Source: Schizophyllum amplum (Eukaryota > Basidiomycota > Agaricomycetes > Agaricales > Schizophyllaceae). From it: a stretch of 64,000 nucleotides of DNA. Under the pieces are notes generated by a model, which did no database searches, was not told the DNA's origin, and saw only the letters and a program-made list of their open reading frames with translations. How positions within the stretch are numbered: the stretch's first letter is position 1; each line of letters begins with the position of its first letter. A program made the position numbers and the translations under genes. The stretch spans positions 248,001 through 312,000 of the forward strand of contig VDMD01000008.1 in assembly GCA_007026445.1 (NCBI GenBank). Reading direction: 5' to 3'. Below, one piece after another: positions 34,819 through 47,200 of the stretch.

Positions 34819-37450
34819 TACAATGTCAAGTCTACTGGATGCGGCCGTCGTATGGGCCTACGTGGACGTATGTCAGAATTTCTCCTATTTATTCCTGCGG
34901 ATCGGTGTCTTGTGTATATACAATCTTTGTTCCAGTGTACTTCTGTTTCGCCGGTACATAACTTCTTACCTTCTGCTCGGTACGACCTTCTTATGCTCTT
35001 CTTTCTATCCTCTCTATGCTATATGACGAACGTGATCTTCATGGGATGCAGGGCAGGTGCCATGCCAACGAGTTCGGCCGGGAGCAGGCCGGGAGGCTGA
35101 CCCTCGCGTGCACATTTTGGGTTAGAATAGGGGAACTACAGATTTCTGCGCACATTATACAGCTTCAAGAGCAGACAGCTGCGAAGAGCGCGAAGGGATC
35201 AATGAGGACTGTAGGCCAGTTCTGGGCGCCGGCTGGCATTCAGGAAGTGGCTGTGTAATGCACTGACAACTGATCAGATTTTCACGCTTTTGGACATCGC
35301 GGTGTCTCTTTCTTATGGATTACTGTCATGTCCAAACTCACTTCTAGATGCGGCGACTGCCCTCTTTGCCCGACTTGTCTGTGCTATGATAAGCAGAAGC
35401 GTAATAGCTGAAGCGACTCGACATTTTACACTGACTACTTATAGTTGCTGGCGTCCTCTGTGTATGCGACCTTGTGTGAACCGAGCGGCGCGGCGATTTG
35501 ATTCAGCAGTTATGGCCGCCCATATGCGGCCCCATTCGAAAGAGGGAAGCTGTTTCACCCGACGGCGCCATACGCGACTGCTCAGTCGGTACTCGAGAGT
35601 TGGGGCTCCCGCGACCATCTATAGGCGCCTGCTGGCTTTCTCCAGCATATGAATGCACTCTGGGGGTCAAGGGGGCTCAAAATGGAGCCTATCTCGTATG
35701 GCGTGCGTCGTCCCGCATTTTCTAGATCGTTTCTCTTACATGTTGTCTTCAGTAGATGATGTTCCAGCTCTGGCGTCGGCGTCAGATGCGTTAGCCCGTA
35801 CGACCGGACATGTATGACTACGTTATCCAGCCAGAAGGCATCTGGTGATCGATATATTCCTGTGAGCACCCTCCAGGACTCCTTTTCGAAAACCTCGCCT
35901 GGCACGACCACATCTACCGCCACGTCCTACTTCACTTAACGGCGGCAAGAGAGTTGCGCCTCTTGAGCCTTTCGTGCATATACAGCGGCCCCTGCCCAGA
36001 CTACGCTCGTGTACATGTGCTCCGCCATTCGAATCCGAGAGTGCTTCAGCGAAGACACCCGCAATGTTCGACTCTCCGACGACGCGCTCTGCCGAGATGC
36101 GCGATGTACAAGCGCCCAATAAGCGCTCGCATAATAGTCTCGAGTAAACGGTAAGACACGCGTATTTTCCGTGTATCGCAAATGTGAACTCATCTTCGAT
36201 ATCGTTTTTTAGATCACCTCAGTGGGCGACCTCCTTCAACCCGCGACCCCGGTGCGCTCCGTCTACATGTCCTTCTATGTGGTTCCTGAATCGTGATATA
36301 GCTGCATACCTACATTGTGGTCACGATGGCGCTTCGAGAACGCAGCTTCGGTGCCGATTCCAAGCACGATTTATTGTGGCGCCGGACAGAGCTGATGTGC
36401 GGCGTGCGCTGGTAGGCGGCAAAAATCCGGATCATCGCCGACTACTCGTCAGTGCAAGGAAGAAAAGTGCACTGCGCTAGCGGCTGGAGCGCTAGTTGAG
36501 CTGCCCGAGCGATAAAAATCAGTGGTACGAATTTCATTGGATCAGCCTCCTTCAACTTCAACCTCACACATGCCATGCAGGAACTTTGGTGGCGGCGACT
36601 CGTTGATGGTGCCAGTCTCGTTTCTTGTGTCCTCCTTCCTTGCTGCTCATGTGCGTACCTTAGTTGGAGCTACCGCGAGTATGGGCTGACCTGCTTCTCC
36701 GGAATACGATGATACGGCGCAACTTCAGGAGACCTCGTGTCCCGAGCGCAAAAGAAGACCATTGAGTGCGAGAACCGTGAGGAGTCGTCCTCGAGGCTGC
36801 GTGAGGGCTCGGGAGCCGGATCAGATTCCCGAGTCCCGTCGACTTGGTTGCGCCTTCCCCTTTCCCGTGAGTTGCATCATGTGTGCTCCTTTCCTCGCCT
36901 CCACCATGTTGATCCTGTCACTACGAGGCGCTCATAGAATGCGTGATTCTGCTCATTCGTATTCCCCGCCAGGCATATACAATCCAGGCAGTACTACTAT
37001 CCAGCGCGTGTGATCATGCGCTTGTGGATAAAGCGATCGCGGTCAATTCCCGCTAAGGCTGCAGTGAGTTCTTCCAATCCTTCAGACCGTCCTTTATGCA
37101 GATATTTCTTGCGATAATTCTGGAGACCGCGAGCAGTAACCTTTAACGAGCTCAGCGACCGCGCATCGGCAGATCTCAAGGCCCTACCATCCGTTCGCTG
37201 CAAAGGCAGCACATACGACTGTCACTGGCATACTCAACTCCGTACAATCTCCAAACGAAGCGCAAGGCCCATATCTCGCCAGTCAGGCCGCCGAATCGCT
37301 GAGACCAGTTCCGTATTTGGCTTCGCAATTGCGCCGCTGCAAGTACGTACTTGATTATCTCGTTTGTGGATCGTCATCGTTCACCCAGAGAGCCATATAT
37401 TGTAGGCTGAACTCGTTTCAGGCGCAGCTTCAGCCCACCCCCGCTTCGAC
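34819..37450. other. array spacer 2-3
   Basis: 2.6 kb without a recognisable gene. Open frames of up to 120 codons (35290-35652) have no homology to the array family that I can see and no recognisable composition. Confidence 0.3.
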
Positions 37451-38594
37451 ATGTCTACCACGAACACAACGAGCACGCACGCTAGTACACGCCTTCCGTA
37501 CTTCGTCTCAGACCGTGCGGAGAATCACTCTCCTCGCCAGCTCTACGACCGTCTTCAGATGAACCCTGGTTCCGACCCTCACCTGGCAGACACGCTGCGC
37601 GACTGCGTTGTTGACAAGGTCTCCTACTACCGGAAGGAGGGACGTAGAGGCGGCGCGCATGAGATCGTCGTTGCTCGCTTCATCTGTGTCAACGAGAACG
37701 GCACTAGCTCGATCCCTCTCATCACTACATCAGGATCGAGCGTCGCAAGCACGACCAGCACATATCCCAAAACGGCTCCCTTCCTCCCGAGTTCTACCAC
37801 GTCACGACGTGTCCACGGAGTCCAAGACCGGCGGTGTCGATAACTTCGACAATATCCTCATCGCGCACTCGCTCCAGGCGGTCACGACTCCTCGACGTGG
37901 CCCACCCTACGATCTCATCGCTTCATTTACCCCCGACCCACGCTCCCTCAATATAGTCCATTGCGTTTTAACCGCCCATGCGATCACCGAGCGTGCTCTC
38001 AAGTACAAAACGCTCCAGTATATGTGTATGTGGTATGCGCGGATGGTCTTCGAGTGCCTGCGCCACTTTGCGGGCAGTCCTACAGCGGTGCCGGGCCCTG
38101 CGTACGACCGCGCCGGCAGGTTCGCCCTCTTGCCCATGCCTTTGGTCCGCGCCGATGGATCGCTGCAGCTCCAGTGGACGCAGGGGCGTACACTGGAGGA
38201 GATGGCGGACCACTTCGTGATGCTCGTCATGCACCAGCCCATCACGCGAGGAGGTGAGGGCCTCACGGACGACGTGAAGGCCATACGCGACGAGTTCATC
38301 GAGGAGTATCGGCAGTACGCAGAGATACGGATCCCGCCGCTGTCTGAGCTACAGATGTACATCGCCAGTCTCCTCCGGCTGTGTGGCGCGTCATCGAGAG
38401 CCAGACGCTGAAGCCTACGCAAATTCTACCGTGAAACTATCCTGCTGGAGAAGGTGCGTCGCAAGTGCTACGGCATACGGAAACTGACGGTCACACAGAA
38501 CGCACGCTTGGAGGCAAAGCTGAGGGAGCTACAAGCTAATTTCACGCAACGGCTCGAGGCACTTGGTCTAGAGGCGCTCCACACGAGCGGCTGA
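37451..38594 (+). pseudogene. array family copy 3, frame-disrupted
   Basis: Starts MSTTNTTSTHASTRLPYFV and follows the family through HSPRQLYDRLQ, LRDCVVDKVSYYRKE and GAHEIVVARF. The reading then needs two frame changes between about 37700 and 37820. The middle piece reads IRIERRKHDQHISQNG and SLPPEFYHVTT, and the next resumes at ESKTGGVDNFDNILIAHSLQ. The core motifs survive: LNIVHCVLTAHAITERA (the usual Asp is His) and YKTLQYMCMWYARMVFE with Cys at 38025-38027. Near 38375-38405 the frame is lost again before the helix exon, which is preserved after an intron ending at about 38499 (NARLEAKLRELQANFTQR) and stops at 38592-38594. It is closest to copy 1. Either a recent pseudogene or an accumulation of base-calling errors. 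Confidence 0.65.
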
Positions 38595-39979
38595 ACAACA
38601 ATGTCACCACCACTTCCCCATCAGGTATGGCGCTTGTACTTCTTTTCTACTATGATCCCTTTACGGCCGAAGGTTCATCTTTACCCGCCACTGCTTATGG
38701 TCAGCCGAGCTCTTCTCCGACTTCCCTTGTTGCGCACTTACTGCCTCGTCTACTCTTACCCTTACTATTCTAATTCAGTTTTCTGATCTTTCCTCAGTCT
38801 CAATGATCATATTAGCCGCTTACTTCCATTTTCGTGCGAGCAGCTTGTCAATCGCATGACAGACGATGTCGAACAGATTATGCAAAGCAGCAGCCTTCCT
38901 GTTCTTCCAGTATGCCCGTGCATGGTGCTATCATTTCCAAATTGGTCTCCAGACGGTCGCGTTGGTTCCCTTTGGTGTACAGTCCGAGTGCTCGACTGGA
39001 GTCGCCGTCATCCGAGGGCGCAGGACGCATGTCCTTCACGGATCACAGGCGACGCTTTCCAGGCTTCCCCTCAACTTCCCCTCTTGGTACGCCTGTACAT
39101 CATCCTCGTAAGAACCCTTACTTCTGCCCATAGCATGGACTCAAACCCAAGGATACCCTCGACCTGTTATCGAGCTGTCACCGTCGACCTCTAGAGACAG
39201 CTGTCGACACTAGCGTCTCGAGGGTCGCAAAGCCGATGCTGCCAACGCACAGGTACATTTTGATTTCACCGCTCGTTATTCAGAACATCTTGGTGAGCTC
39301 ATGGCCACGCCTGTTATATGAATGAAGGCTAATCCGACGGTCATTCTTCAGTGCTTGTAAGGCCCATCCCGCTCGAGGCTGGCGATATCAATCTTCACGC
39401 TGGTGCAATGTGCCGGTCATGAACGTTGAACCCCAGAGCAACAAGCATGGAGCTGTCTAGACTAGGGCATGCAGGTGCTCGACAGAGGTGCGGATGAGGC
39501 TCAAGCTGGGCTTAGGCTCGACCACTGTCAGTGGTCGACCTATAGTAAGTTCGTATGGGAGCGGCCGGCGGCATCAGTGCCTCGGCCCTCGGCCCGACAA
39601 GCCTATTAAAGTAGCCCGGTATCGTGGCAATCTTGTGGCCACCACCGAGCTAACTGCGGAGCCCAGTGTCCGGCGTTTCTGCAACGCTCGTTGGCTCCTC
39701 CCAGTCTCGAAGGCTAACCACTCTCCATGCTAGCCTCTTGCAGTCACGCCTGTGTACGTGTCGGATGGCGCGGCACAAGTCTGCAGGTGAGTAATCACAA
39801 AGTGAACGACCTTTTTTCTGACCGCAGATACCTGAGAAAGCTATGCGTCTCGATTCGCTTCCAATCTCGCACGGTCGCTTGCTCGCAAACGGTCTGACTC
39901 GCTTGGGTGCGTGTCGTCGCTATGATGCCTCGTCGAGTAACTCATCTTTTGGGACAGAGCATCATCTCGCTCAAGTAAA
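38595..39979. other. array spacer 3-4
   Basis: 1.4 kb, pyrimidine-rich for the first ~200 bases; no gene or relic recognised. Confidence 0.3.
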
Positions 39980-41069
39980 ATGTTGCAAGGACTTCACTCC
40001 GTGGTCAATTTGCTGTTCAACGGCTCGCCATCCGCGCCGTCACACGCCTCGGACAAGACGACGGCGAAGATGACTGGACCATATCGATACATCCCCTACG
40101 TCGTCCAAGACCGGACGTGTAGCTACTCGCCGAGCCAGTTTGTCACCATCGTCCAGGAGAACGTCCACTTCGACCCCCAACACAACCGCACGCTGCGTGA
40201 CTGTCGCGTGAACGAAGTCATATACCTCCGGCGCGAAGGCGCGTTCGACAACGGACCGCACGAAGTCGTGGTAGTCCGCTACAGTCACTCCGTCTTTGGG
40301 AAGAATGGCGCCGTCCTTGGCACGGACTCTCGCGTCGGCAGATTCGAGCGTCTTCAGCACGAGTCGATGCGACAGAACAATGGCGTCGCCGATCTTGACA
40401 GCGTATGCGTCGTGGAGGTCATCGAGGACGTCTCCCATGATTACGAGCGCGTCGCCTCTTTCACGCCGGCTCAGAGTACGCTCAGCATCGTCGACTGCCT
40501 TGTTGCTGCGTGCGTCATCAGCGAGCGCGCCGCCAGACATACCACTGCGCCTTATATGTCCATGTGGTATACGCACACGTTGTTCGAAAGCCTTCGCCGT
40601 CTCATGGGATGGCCATCGCTGACAGAGGGCACTGCGCACAAGCGTGCGGGTATGTGGGCTGAGCTGCAAGTTGTTACCCCACAGGGCCGCCTTGTGCAGT
40701 CGATGGACATCGTCAAAAAACTTCGGCAGCAGCAGTCGAATATACTCGGATACGGCGAGAGCGTGGCGGCCATACGCGAGGCGGTACGCCACGACCTGCA
40801 CCAGGATATTCAGGAGGGTTCGGCTGCACAGCTGGAAGAGGTACAGACCGCTATCGAGACTGCTCGCGCCGGAACGTGGCGAGCCATTGACGAGGCTGCC
40901 GATTATGCTTACGAGCGCGTGCACCGCGAGGAGATTCTGAAGGCTCAAGTATGTAAACAAGTTCATCATCCGAAGGAATCATGTACTAATCTTTTTCCAG
41001 CTCGCGCGCAGTACGGAAGAGGTCAACAAGCTGCGAGCGCAACTCGCGCAGCTTCGTAACGATAGCTAG
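39980..41069 (+). CDS. array family copy 4, Cys-to-Ser variant
   Basis: Exons 39980-40948 and 41001-41069 (52-nt intron), 345 residues, frame intact. The leader MLQGLHSVVNLLFNGSP precedes SDKTTAKMTGPYRYIP, VQDRTCSYSPSQFVTIVQEN, LRDCRVNEVIYLRRE and GPHEVVVVRYSH. The second motif reads YMSMWYTHTLFESLRR: Ser (residue 194) replaces the Cys while the neighbouring Met-Trp-Tyr is kept. LSIVDCLVAACVISERA is slightly diverged. The C terminus follows the family plan, YERVHREEILKAQ then an exon for a Leu-heptad helix (STEEVNKLRAQLAQLRNDS). Because the rest of the protein is well conserved, the Ser substitution looks like a maintained variant rather than random decay. Confidence 0.75.
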
Positions 41070-42287
41070 CGAAGTGTTCGATCATCATACGCTTCTGCTC
41101 TCGCCGCATCCCTGTGCGTTCTCTTTTGCGTGGATTTGACCTGCTTCCTTGTTCAATGTAGCCAATATCACGGCGTGTTTGTTTACCTTTCTGTTTGTCG
41201 GTGACTTGTTTGTATTTGGAAAGAGGGGATGATTCGATCTGGCATGAGACCATTATCACGCCTTGATCACTCCGTCGCTTTGGAGCTCTGCACCGTCTAC
41301 CCTCAAGACTGATTACACTCGAAGGTCGATCGTGGATGGACAGACAGCCACTCCACACCGATAATTTGGACGGCCTGGCCGCCGGTTGCATCGGCACGGG
41401 GACCAACAACTGCTTGGAGTTTTTGCTCCGTGCATGATCTGATGAATGGCGAGTCAGTCGATCGCTGTACCTAATGCCGTACTGACGACAGCTGTGCTCA
41501 AGGGGTCTAGCAATCAGCTTCACGAGACGCCTATACCTTGATAGGCTCCTGACCGTATCTTTCAACGTACTCACTGACCATGAGACCGCTCGATGTCTGT
41601 CAACATACAGGAGACAACGGACGAAGAGATGGAACGTGGCTCGACTACGCTTCGGCTGTACCCCATTCACGAGGCTGATCCTAGTCCTTCCGACAGGGCT
41701 TGGGCCGACGATATTGGTAACAGGTCATGATTGCTGAGCAGTATACGTAGACGTCGGAGAGAAGTAAAAAGGCATGCTCTGTAACGTGTGGTCTTACTCG
41801 TGTTGCCTCACTCTATTGACCGACTGCGTTCCTAAGCGCGGCCGTGACGCTCTTTGCTTCAGCCTTTGGGGCCGGATATGTATACTGGTCACCGCAAGCA
41901 AGCAACAGATAGGCTTTAGATCCGATGACCCGCACTTCTTCCCAACAAACTTGCGATAAGTACGTAGATTTCTCTCCGCTGCACAGCTGCTTGGCCTTTT
42001 TTCCCTCGCGACAAGCGTAACTTGGGGCTGATCTGCTTCTTCCAAGCTCGTTTCGCGTGGCACATCACCCCTATTCACAAGAAAGACGATCCTGTGCAAC
42101 TCTTGACTCCGCACCGAGCGCATTATACCCAATCACCCAGCTGAGAGGCCCACTGAACGGCAGTCAAGCTTACAACAATGCTCAACATGCGGCCGTCTAT
42201 TCCTTTTATTACAATAAACCAACGATCAACCCACGATCAACCGGTATGGAGACTTGATGGAGACAGACATAATGATATATCGTTAAC
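41070..42287. other. array spacer 4-relic
   Basis: 1.2 kb, no gene recognised; a minus-strand open frame at 41023-41670 lacks any recognisable feature. Confidence 0.3.
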
Positions 42288-42690
42288 ATGCTTCAGGCTC
42301 TACGCGCCATGAGCGCATTCCGCTACCACCCTTTACCCAACTCAGACAAGGCCCCAGTCCATGACCACCCCGCTTCGCCATATCCTTGCGTCGTTGCATG
42401 CACTTACCCTTGCACTTATCCTCCACGGCAGTTTATGGATATCGCTGGAACCGGGAACCCGGGACGGAGTCATTACCGCTTAGACACACGCGTATAGAGA
42501 CATCCTGCTGCTCAGAGCCACCACTAGGCGTGTCCCAGGCCGCTGCCCCGAGGTCTCCTCGCCGGGCCCGCTAGGCTATTCCATCGTAATAGACAGCAAT
42601 CAGCTTGATTCCCAGCACGACCGCCCGCTACACGATCGTCGCGTGCACGAGGTCATTCACTACTAACCAGCCGCAAGTGCGTGGTCATAA
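42288..42690 (+). pseudogene. array family relic (seventh copy, N-terminal part only)
   Basis: Not previously obvious because it is short and broken. The frame at 42288-42497 reads MLQALRAMSAFRYHPLPNSD, then SDKAP, then CTYPPRQFMDIAG. This corresponds to the leader, DKTT linker and CSYSPRQFVDI of copies 4-6. About 100 bases later, in another frame (~42600-42675), come LDSQHDRPLHDRRVHEV and IHY, matching LDP..DRTLRDCRVDEVIHF. A stop follows at once and nothing of the HE or CMWY regions is found before copy 5. This is a truncated, decayed paralog. Confidence 0.6.
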
Positions 42691-43037
42691 GCAGCCGGCT
42701 TCATGCTTCATCTGCCAGAGTCTGACGCGGAAGACGGTGAGACGTGCCTCTTCACTATCAGCCAAGGGTCAGGGCTGACAGGCTGTGAGCGAGCTAGGGC
42801 CGTCCACTTCTTCAGGGTCGTAGAACGGTTCCAGTCAGCTGTGTACGAAGGTACCCCTTTATTCCCGATTTGATCTATGTACTACTATAAACGCTCAAGG
42901 TCTCGAAGGCTCTCAAACCCATACGACCTCGGACGACTGACTAGCTCCAGGGAGCTGCTACTGCCATTGCTTCTGTCGTTGTTCGTCGCTTACTTCCTTT
43001 CGCGTTAACTGACCAGGTTCAGTAGGCTTGTAACATA
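42691..43037. promoter_or_regulatory. upstream region of array copy 5
   Basis: About 350 bases between the relic and copy 5. The start codon region reads TAACATAATGATG. No TATA box or repeat identified. Confidence 0.25.
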
Positions 43038-44204
43038 ATGATGCTGCAAGCCCTACTGTCTATAGGCAGGCTTCTCTTCTCCGATGTTGCACCCAATCCC
43101 GACAAGACGACGGAAAGGGTGACCACGCCCCATCAGCGTATTCCCTACTTCGTTCAAGAACGCTCGTGCAGCTATTCGCCTCGTCAATTTGTCGACATAG
43201 TCGGGGACAACGTTCATTTGGATCCCTTCCGCGACCGCACGTTACGTGACTGCCTCGTCGACGAGGTTATCCATTTTAGGCGCGAGAGAGCTTTCGGCAA
43301 GCTTCCACACGAGTTCGTCATCGTCTGTTACAGCCACGCCGCGTCGAGCAAGGACGGGACCCCGACCGGCATCGACCGCCGCCTCGTCAAGGTCGAGCGT
43401 CAGAGGCACTATCAATCAAGCGATCAGGATGGCTATGGCCCTGTTCCGCTGATGAGCGCAGCGCTCGAGGCGGATCTCGACCGCGCCCTTTTCGCGGAGT
43501 TCATCGCGGACGTGTCTCGCTCATACGTGCGCGTGGCGTCATTCAGGCCGACTCAAGGCTCCCTTAACATCGTCGACTGCGCTGTCGCTGCCCACACGCT
43601 GAGCCAGCGTGCGGGTAGATACAGCACTCTTCAGTATACGTGTATGTGGTATGCTCGCATGTTCTTCGAAAGCCTTCGCCGTCTGGCGGGGTCGCCCCTC
43701 ACGCAGCCGGGTCCTGCGCTCAAGCGCGGGGGGATGTGGAACAGGGTGCGCATCGTCACTGTAGAAGGTCGCCTCACGCTGGACGCACCGTCGGCGGATA
43801 TCGTCTCCATGCTTCTGCAAGCCGCGAGGAGGTCTAGAAACGACGAGGACGCTGATGCTGTGCGCGACGCCGTCGAGCACGATCGCAACGAGGACTCGAA
43901 TGTGCTCGATCCGCTAGCCGAGGTCCTGGGGTCCATTCAGACCCTGCGGTGCGCTACGTGGGACACGGTCGCAAATGCTACCGCTGTCGCGCACGAACGC
44001 GTATACCGCGAGGACAACCTCAGGGAGGAGGTGCGTCGGTCGAATACGTCTCCAGTTTCGAGCACATGTGTAATTATTGCTCAGCTTGCGCGCAAGAACC
44101 AGATGCTCCAACGCCAGAAAGCCGAGCTTGCTCGGCTCACTGCCGAGATGGATGGCCTTCGTGCGCAGGGGCTTGACGTGAAGGGCGGCGTGCAGGCGGC
44201 GTGA
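43038..44204 (+). CDS. array family copy 5, intact
   Basis: Exons 43038-44030 and 44085-44204, 370 residues. The 54-nt intron has no stop and is a multiple of three, so an unspliced mRNA would still encode a protein with 18 extra residues. The leader MMLQALLSIGRLLFSDV is hydrophobic (possible signal or membrane-targeting helix). Then come PDKTTERVTTPHQRIP, VQERSCSYSPRQFVDIVGDN, LRDCLVDEVIHFRRE, LPHEFVIVCYSH, LNIVDCAVAAHTLSQRA and YSTLQYTCMWYARMFFE (Cys residue 202). The AGMW.RVR region is wholly present (GGMWNRVRIVTVEGRL). Exon 2 encodes LARKNQMLQRQKAELARLTA, a likely coiled coil, and a Gly-rich end. This copy is a good reference for the family. Confidence 0.78.
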   Translation: MMLQALLSIGRLLFSDVAPNPDKTTERVTTPHQRIPYFVQERSCSYSPRQFVDIVGDNVHLDPFRDRTLRDCLVDEVIHFRRERAFGKLPHEFVIVCYSHAASSKDGTPTGIDRRLVKVERQRHYQSSDQDGYGPVPLMSAALEADLDRALFAEFIADVSRSYVRVASFRPTQGSLNIVDCAVAAHTLSQRAGRYSTLQYTCMWYARMFFESLRRLAGSPLTQPGPALKRGGMWNRVRIVTVEGRLTLDAPSADIVSMLLQAARRSRNDEDADAVRDAVEHDRNEDSNVLDPLAEVLGSIQTLRCATWDTVANATAVAHERVYREDNLREEVRRSNTSPVSSTCVIIAQLARKNQMLQRQKAELARLTAEMDGLRAQGLDVKGGVQAA

Positions 44205-47200
44205 TTCCGTCAGAAATCACCCAGTCCGCCTGCTTCTTCTCAGTCCAACAGCGCAGGCAATGTCGCTACTTATAACTACGACGTATACTAGGAGCTAGAC
44301 TTCAATCGCCTGTCTTCTGCTGTTGGCCTTCCCTTGCTATCGCAAATACTTTCCTGTCCTAGGACTTGCCTAGGACGATACCTATCTCCCACCATCAGTG
44401 TCCTTCGTACACTTTCTCGTTAGTGATACTAGTTTACATGTATTTTGGTTCGTCGTTGAGTCCTGACCGTCACCTGGACAAGCTACAGAACGCTACGTGG
44501 TGACTGCTCTTACTCCCTAAAGTACTCGGACGCTGTCTACTCTGCTCTGATTTGATGCGTCTTCCATTCTAGTGCGCTCCGAGTGGCGGAAGATTGGGAT
44601 GACTCATACCAATCTTCCGATTCACTCCAACTTAGTCTCCAAGTTTGAAGTACCGCATCTGCTGTAAATTCGCCATTTTACCTTCCAAATCCTCACTCGA
44701 CTTGGCAAGCTCAGTTTCATGACCAGAATCATCGGAGGACTTGCGCTCCACAAGGCAGTCGAGAATAGGGGCACTTGCATACTGAGCCTTGCGCTTGATG
44801 CACGGCGGGAAATCTGAATCCCGGTGCCGGCGGCGTATTGTTCCGAAAGGGGAAGGCTTTGTTCTTTGAGTCTTCTTGAACCTCGGAAGCTCGAGTTCTC
44901 TCGGCATTATAATCGTTTCATTTCGTGAAGAAGTCCTCGTGTCGGATCTGATATGTGAGCAACATTTATAGACTTGAAATCTCGGACAAAGGCTGCTGCC
45001 TTCAGTCCATATGCCATGCCCCGCCCAGTTCGTTGAGGTCTCCCGCCGCTTTTGCCACCTGCGGGATTCATCGGTGAACTCCTTGTTCATGTAACGATTT
45101 GATTCAAGAACTCGGTCCATACATGTTACTTGCCGTACCAGTCGCCTAAATGAGGAACTATGATCGGGGCGTCTGCTTGGGCTTGTTTACCGGAGTTTCG
45201 TTACTCCTCTTTTGTCTCCCTCCATGTCGACCACAGTTTACTTGCGCAGCCATTGAATCGATTCTTCGAAAACACAATATGGTCTGAACCTACGCTGTAT
45301 GCACGGGTGACCCAGCCAAGGGTTGCGAGTCGCGTCTTGCAGGCAAACTACAAGCGGCGTCGCAGAGGTACCTCAGCGCCTCGCTGTACTGTATACGGGG
45401 ACAGCATCTATGCGACGCACTGTCTGCGAGCACGCAGCACTCTCGGGTGCGGCGAATCGGACCCTGTGAGGCCGTTGGTTGGGAGGAGAAACGCCCAAGG
45501 TACGCCAGCACGCCGATCGTCTGCAAGCACATAAGTACTTACGAGGGTTCGCAGCGTTGGATTTTGGACAACGCTGAAGCTCGTGCTTGTACAGTGCGTC
45601 CTCTCTCCGCAGCTCATGCTCTACTCTCACGCATCTCGCCCATGTCCTCGTTCAGTGTCCCGAAGGCGATCTCGCTCAACTTGCCAGCGTCATCCCTAAA
45701 ACCCCCAACGCCGTCCTGGGGTTCTCAACGTCGGCCGTCTCTCTGATTTTAGGTGCGTTAGCGTGTTCATGAAGATCAACGCGTTGCTGACGCGCGCTCG
45801 CAATTTATTCTGCTTCCCTCACTTCGATATTCCGGCACATCCCTTTCATCATCAATGCAGACAAGATTGCGCCTCGCCCGCCCCCGAAAACGCTAGCTGA
45901 GACTACTTCTTATTCCACCCTAGACTAATGCCGACTACCTTGCGCCAGCTTCCTCGCCCTAGGCCTTTTTATTTTCCTTCTGCGCCATCCTTTTACACCT
46001 CTCAGCGAGCCCCAGTCCGGCGGATGAGACGATTGTGGTGCCGTTGGTGGCGGAACGGCCGTGCGGTGAGCCATGACTCGTCTTCAATGCGTAGGCGCTA
46101 TCGCAAGCGGCCGAAGATATCTCCTTCGAAGGCTTTTATCCGTCAGCGCACAGCGTGCAGGGCCCCCGAAGCTAGCAGCTGTGCCGCACTCGGCCCGGCG
46201 AAGACGGCGTACATCCTTGAAGTCCCTAGCTGCAACCTTCGCCGTGTTGGTGAGTCGATCAGTGCCTTTGAGGTCTCCGTGTCGACGAGAACTATCTCAG
46301 ACCGTCGTATTGTATTCTGGACAATCACACTCGCCATCTTTCGCTGTCTATTGGAGTAATGTCGGCGCAGCCTTCCATGCAGGCTGATGTTCAGGACCGC
46401 CTGCATGCGCCTGAGAGCTCGGTGCAGGAGGCTGACTCGGGACTCACCTCATGCATGTCTTCAAGGTTTGCACGCGTTGGTCGGTGATAGACAGGTCGAG
46501 CGTGTTCTACATGCAACATGCCGGACATTGGACATGATTGTCTTGACGAATACCAAAGATGAGAAAAATGCCTTTCGACCTGCATGCTTTGACGTCTCGC
46601 GCCGTATGCCTTCCAGACTGACAGGCTGACCGACATACGTTGTTGTTATGCAAAACCACCAAGTCTCGCTGCAAGGTTCCAGCTTATCCCGTACGTCGCG
46701 GCTATGTAAGTACGTACCCTGACCATGTTTACATGATGTACATGCAGGCCACTCGACCCAGACTCGAGTGGAAGGCAGGCGAATCTTCCTCGAGCAGACT
46801 GCATCACACGCATGCCATCTGGAGCGCTCATAAATTTGTACCTCTAGGCTGGTGGATTCCCTGCTAGTCGGTCTATCGTCGTCTCGTGTCGACTAACGCA
46901 ATATGTAAAGACTCTGCGCCGTGCATTGTGCAAGGTTTCGGGGCTCTCCATCCACGCGCGGGCCCGTGGTTGGGCAAACAGCTGGTCGGGCTCAATTGTG
47001 ATGACCGTATGCCGAATGTACGAGTGCAATCTGAAGCCGGTCGATAGCTATATTGCAACTCTACTGCCTCCTCCTTAGAGCATGGCACGCACCACAATAT
47101 CCTGCGAGCGTGCTTTCATCTGCGCGTTTAGTCTGTGCTTAGCACACGTTCTTCATTTATGATCCGTCCTTCCGTCCGGAGATGACTGCAATCAACCTGC

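Noticed and set aside
44632..45120. 162-codon minus-strand frame
   Set aside because: No recognisable domain, homolog or intron structure; isolated in the longest array spacer. Could be a small gene but not supportable.
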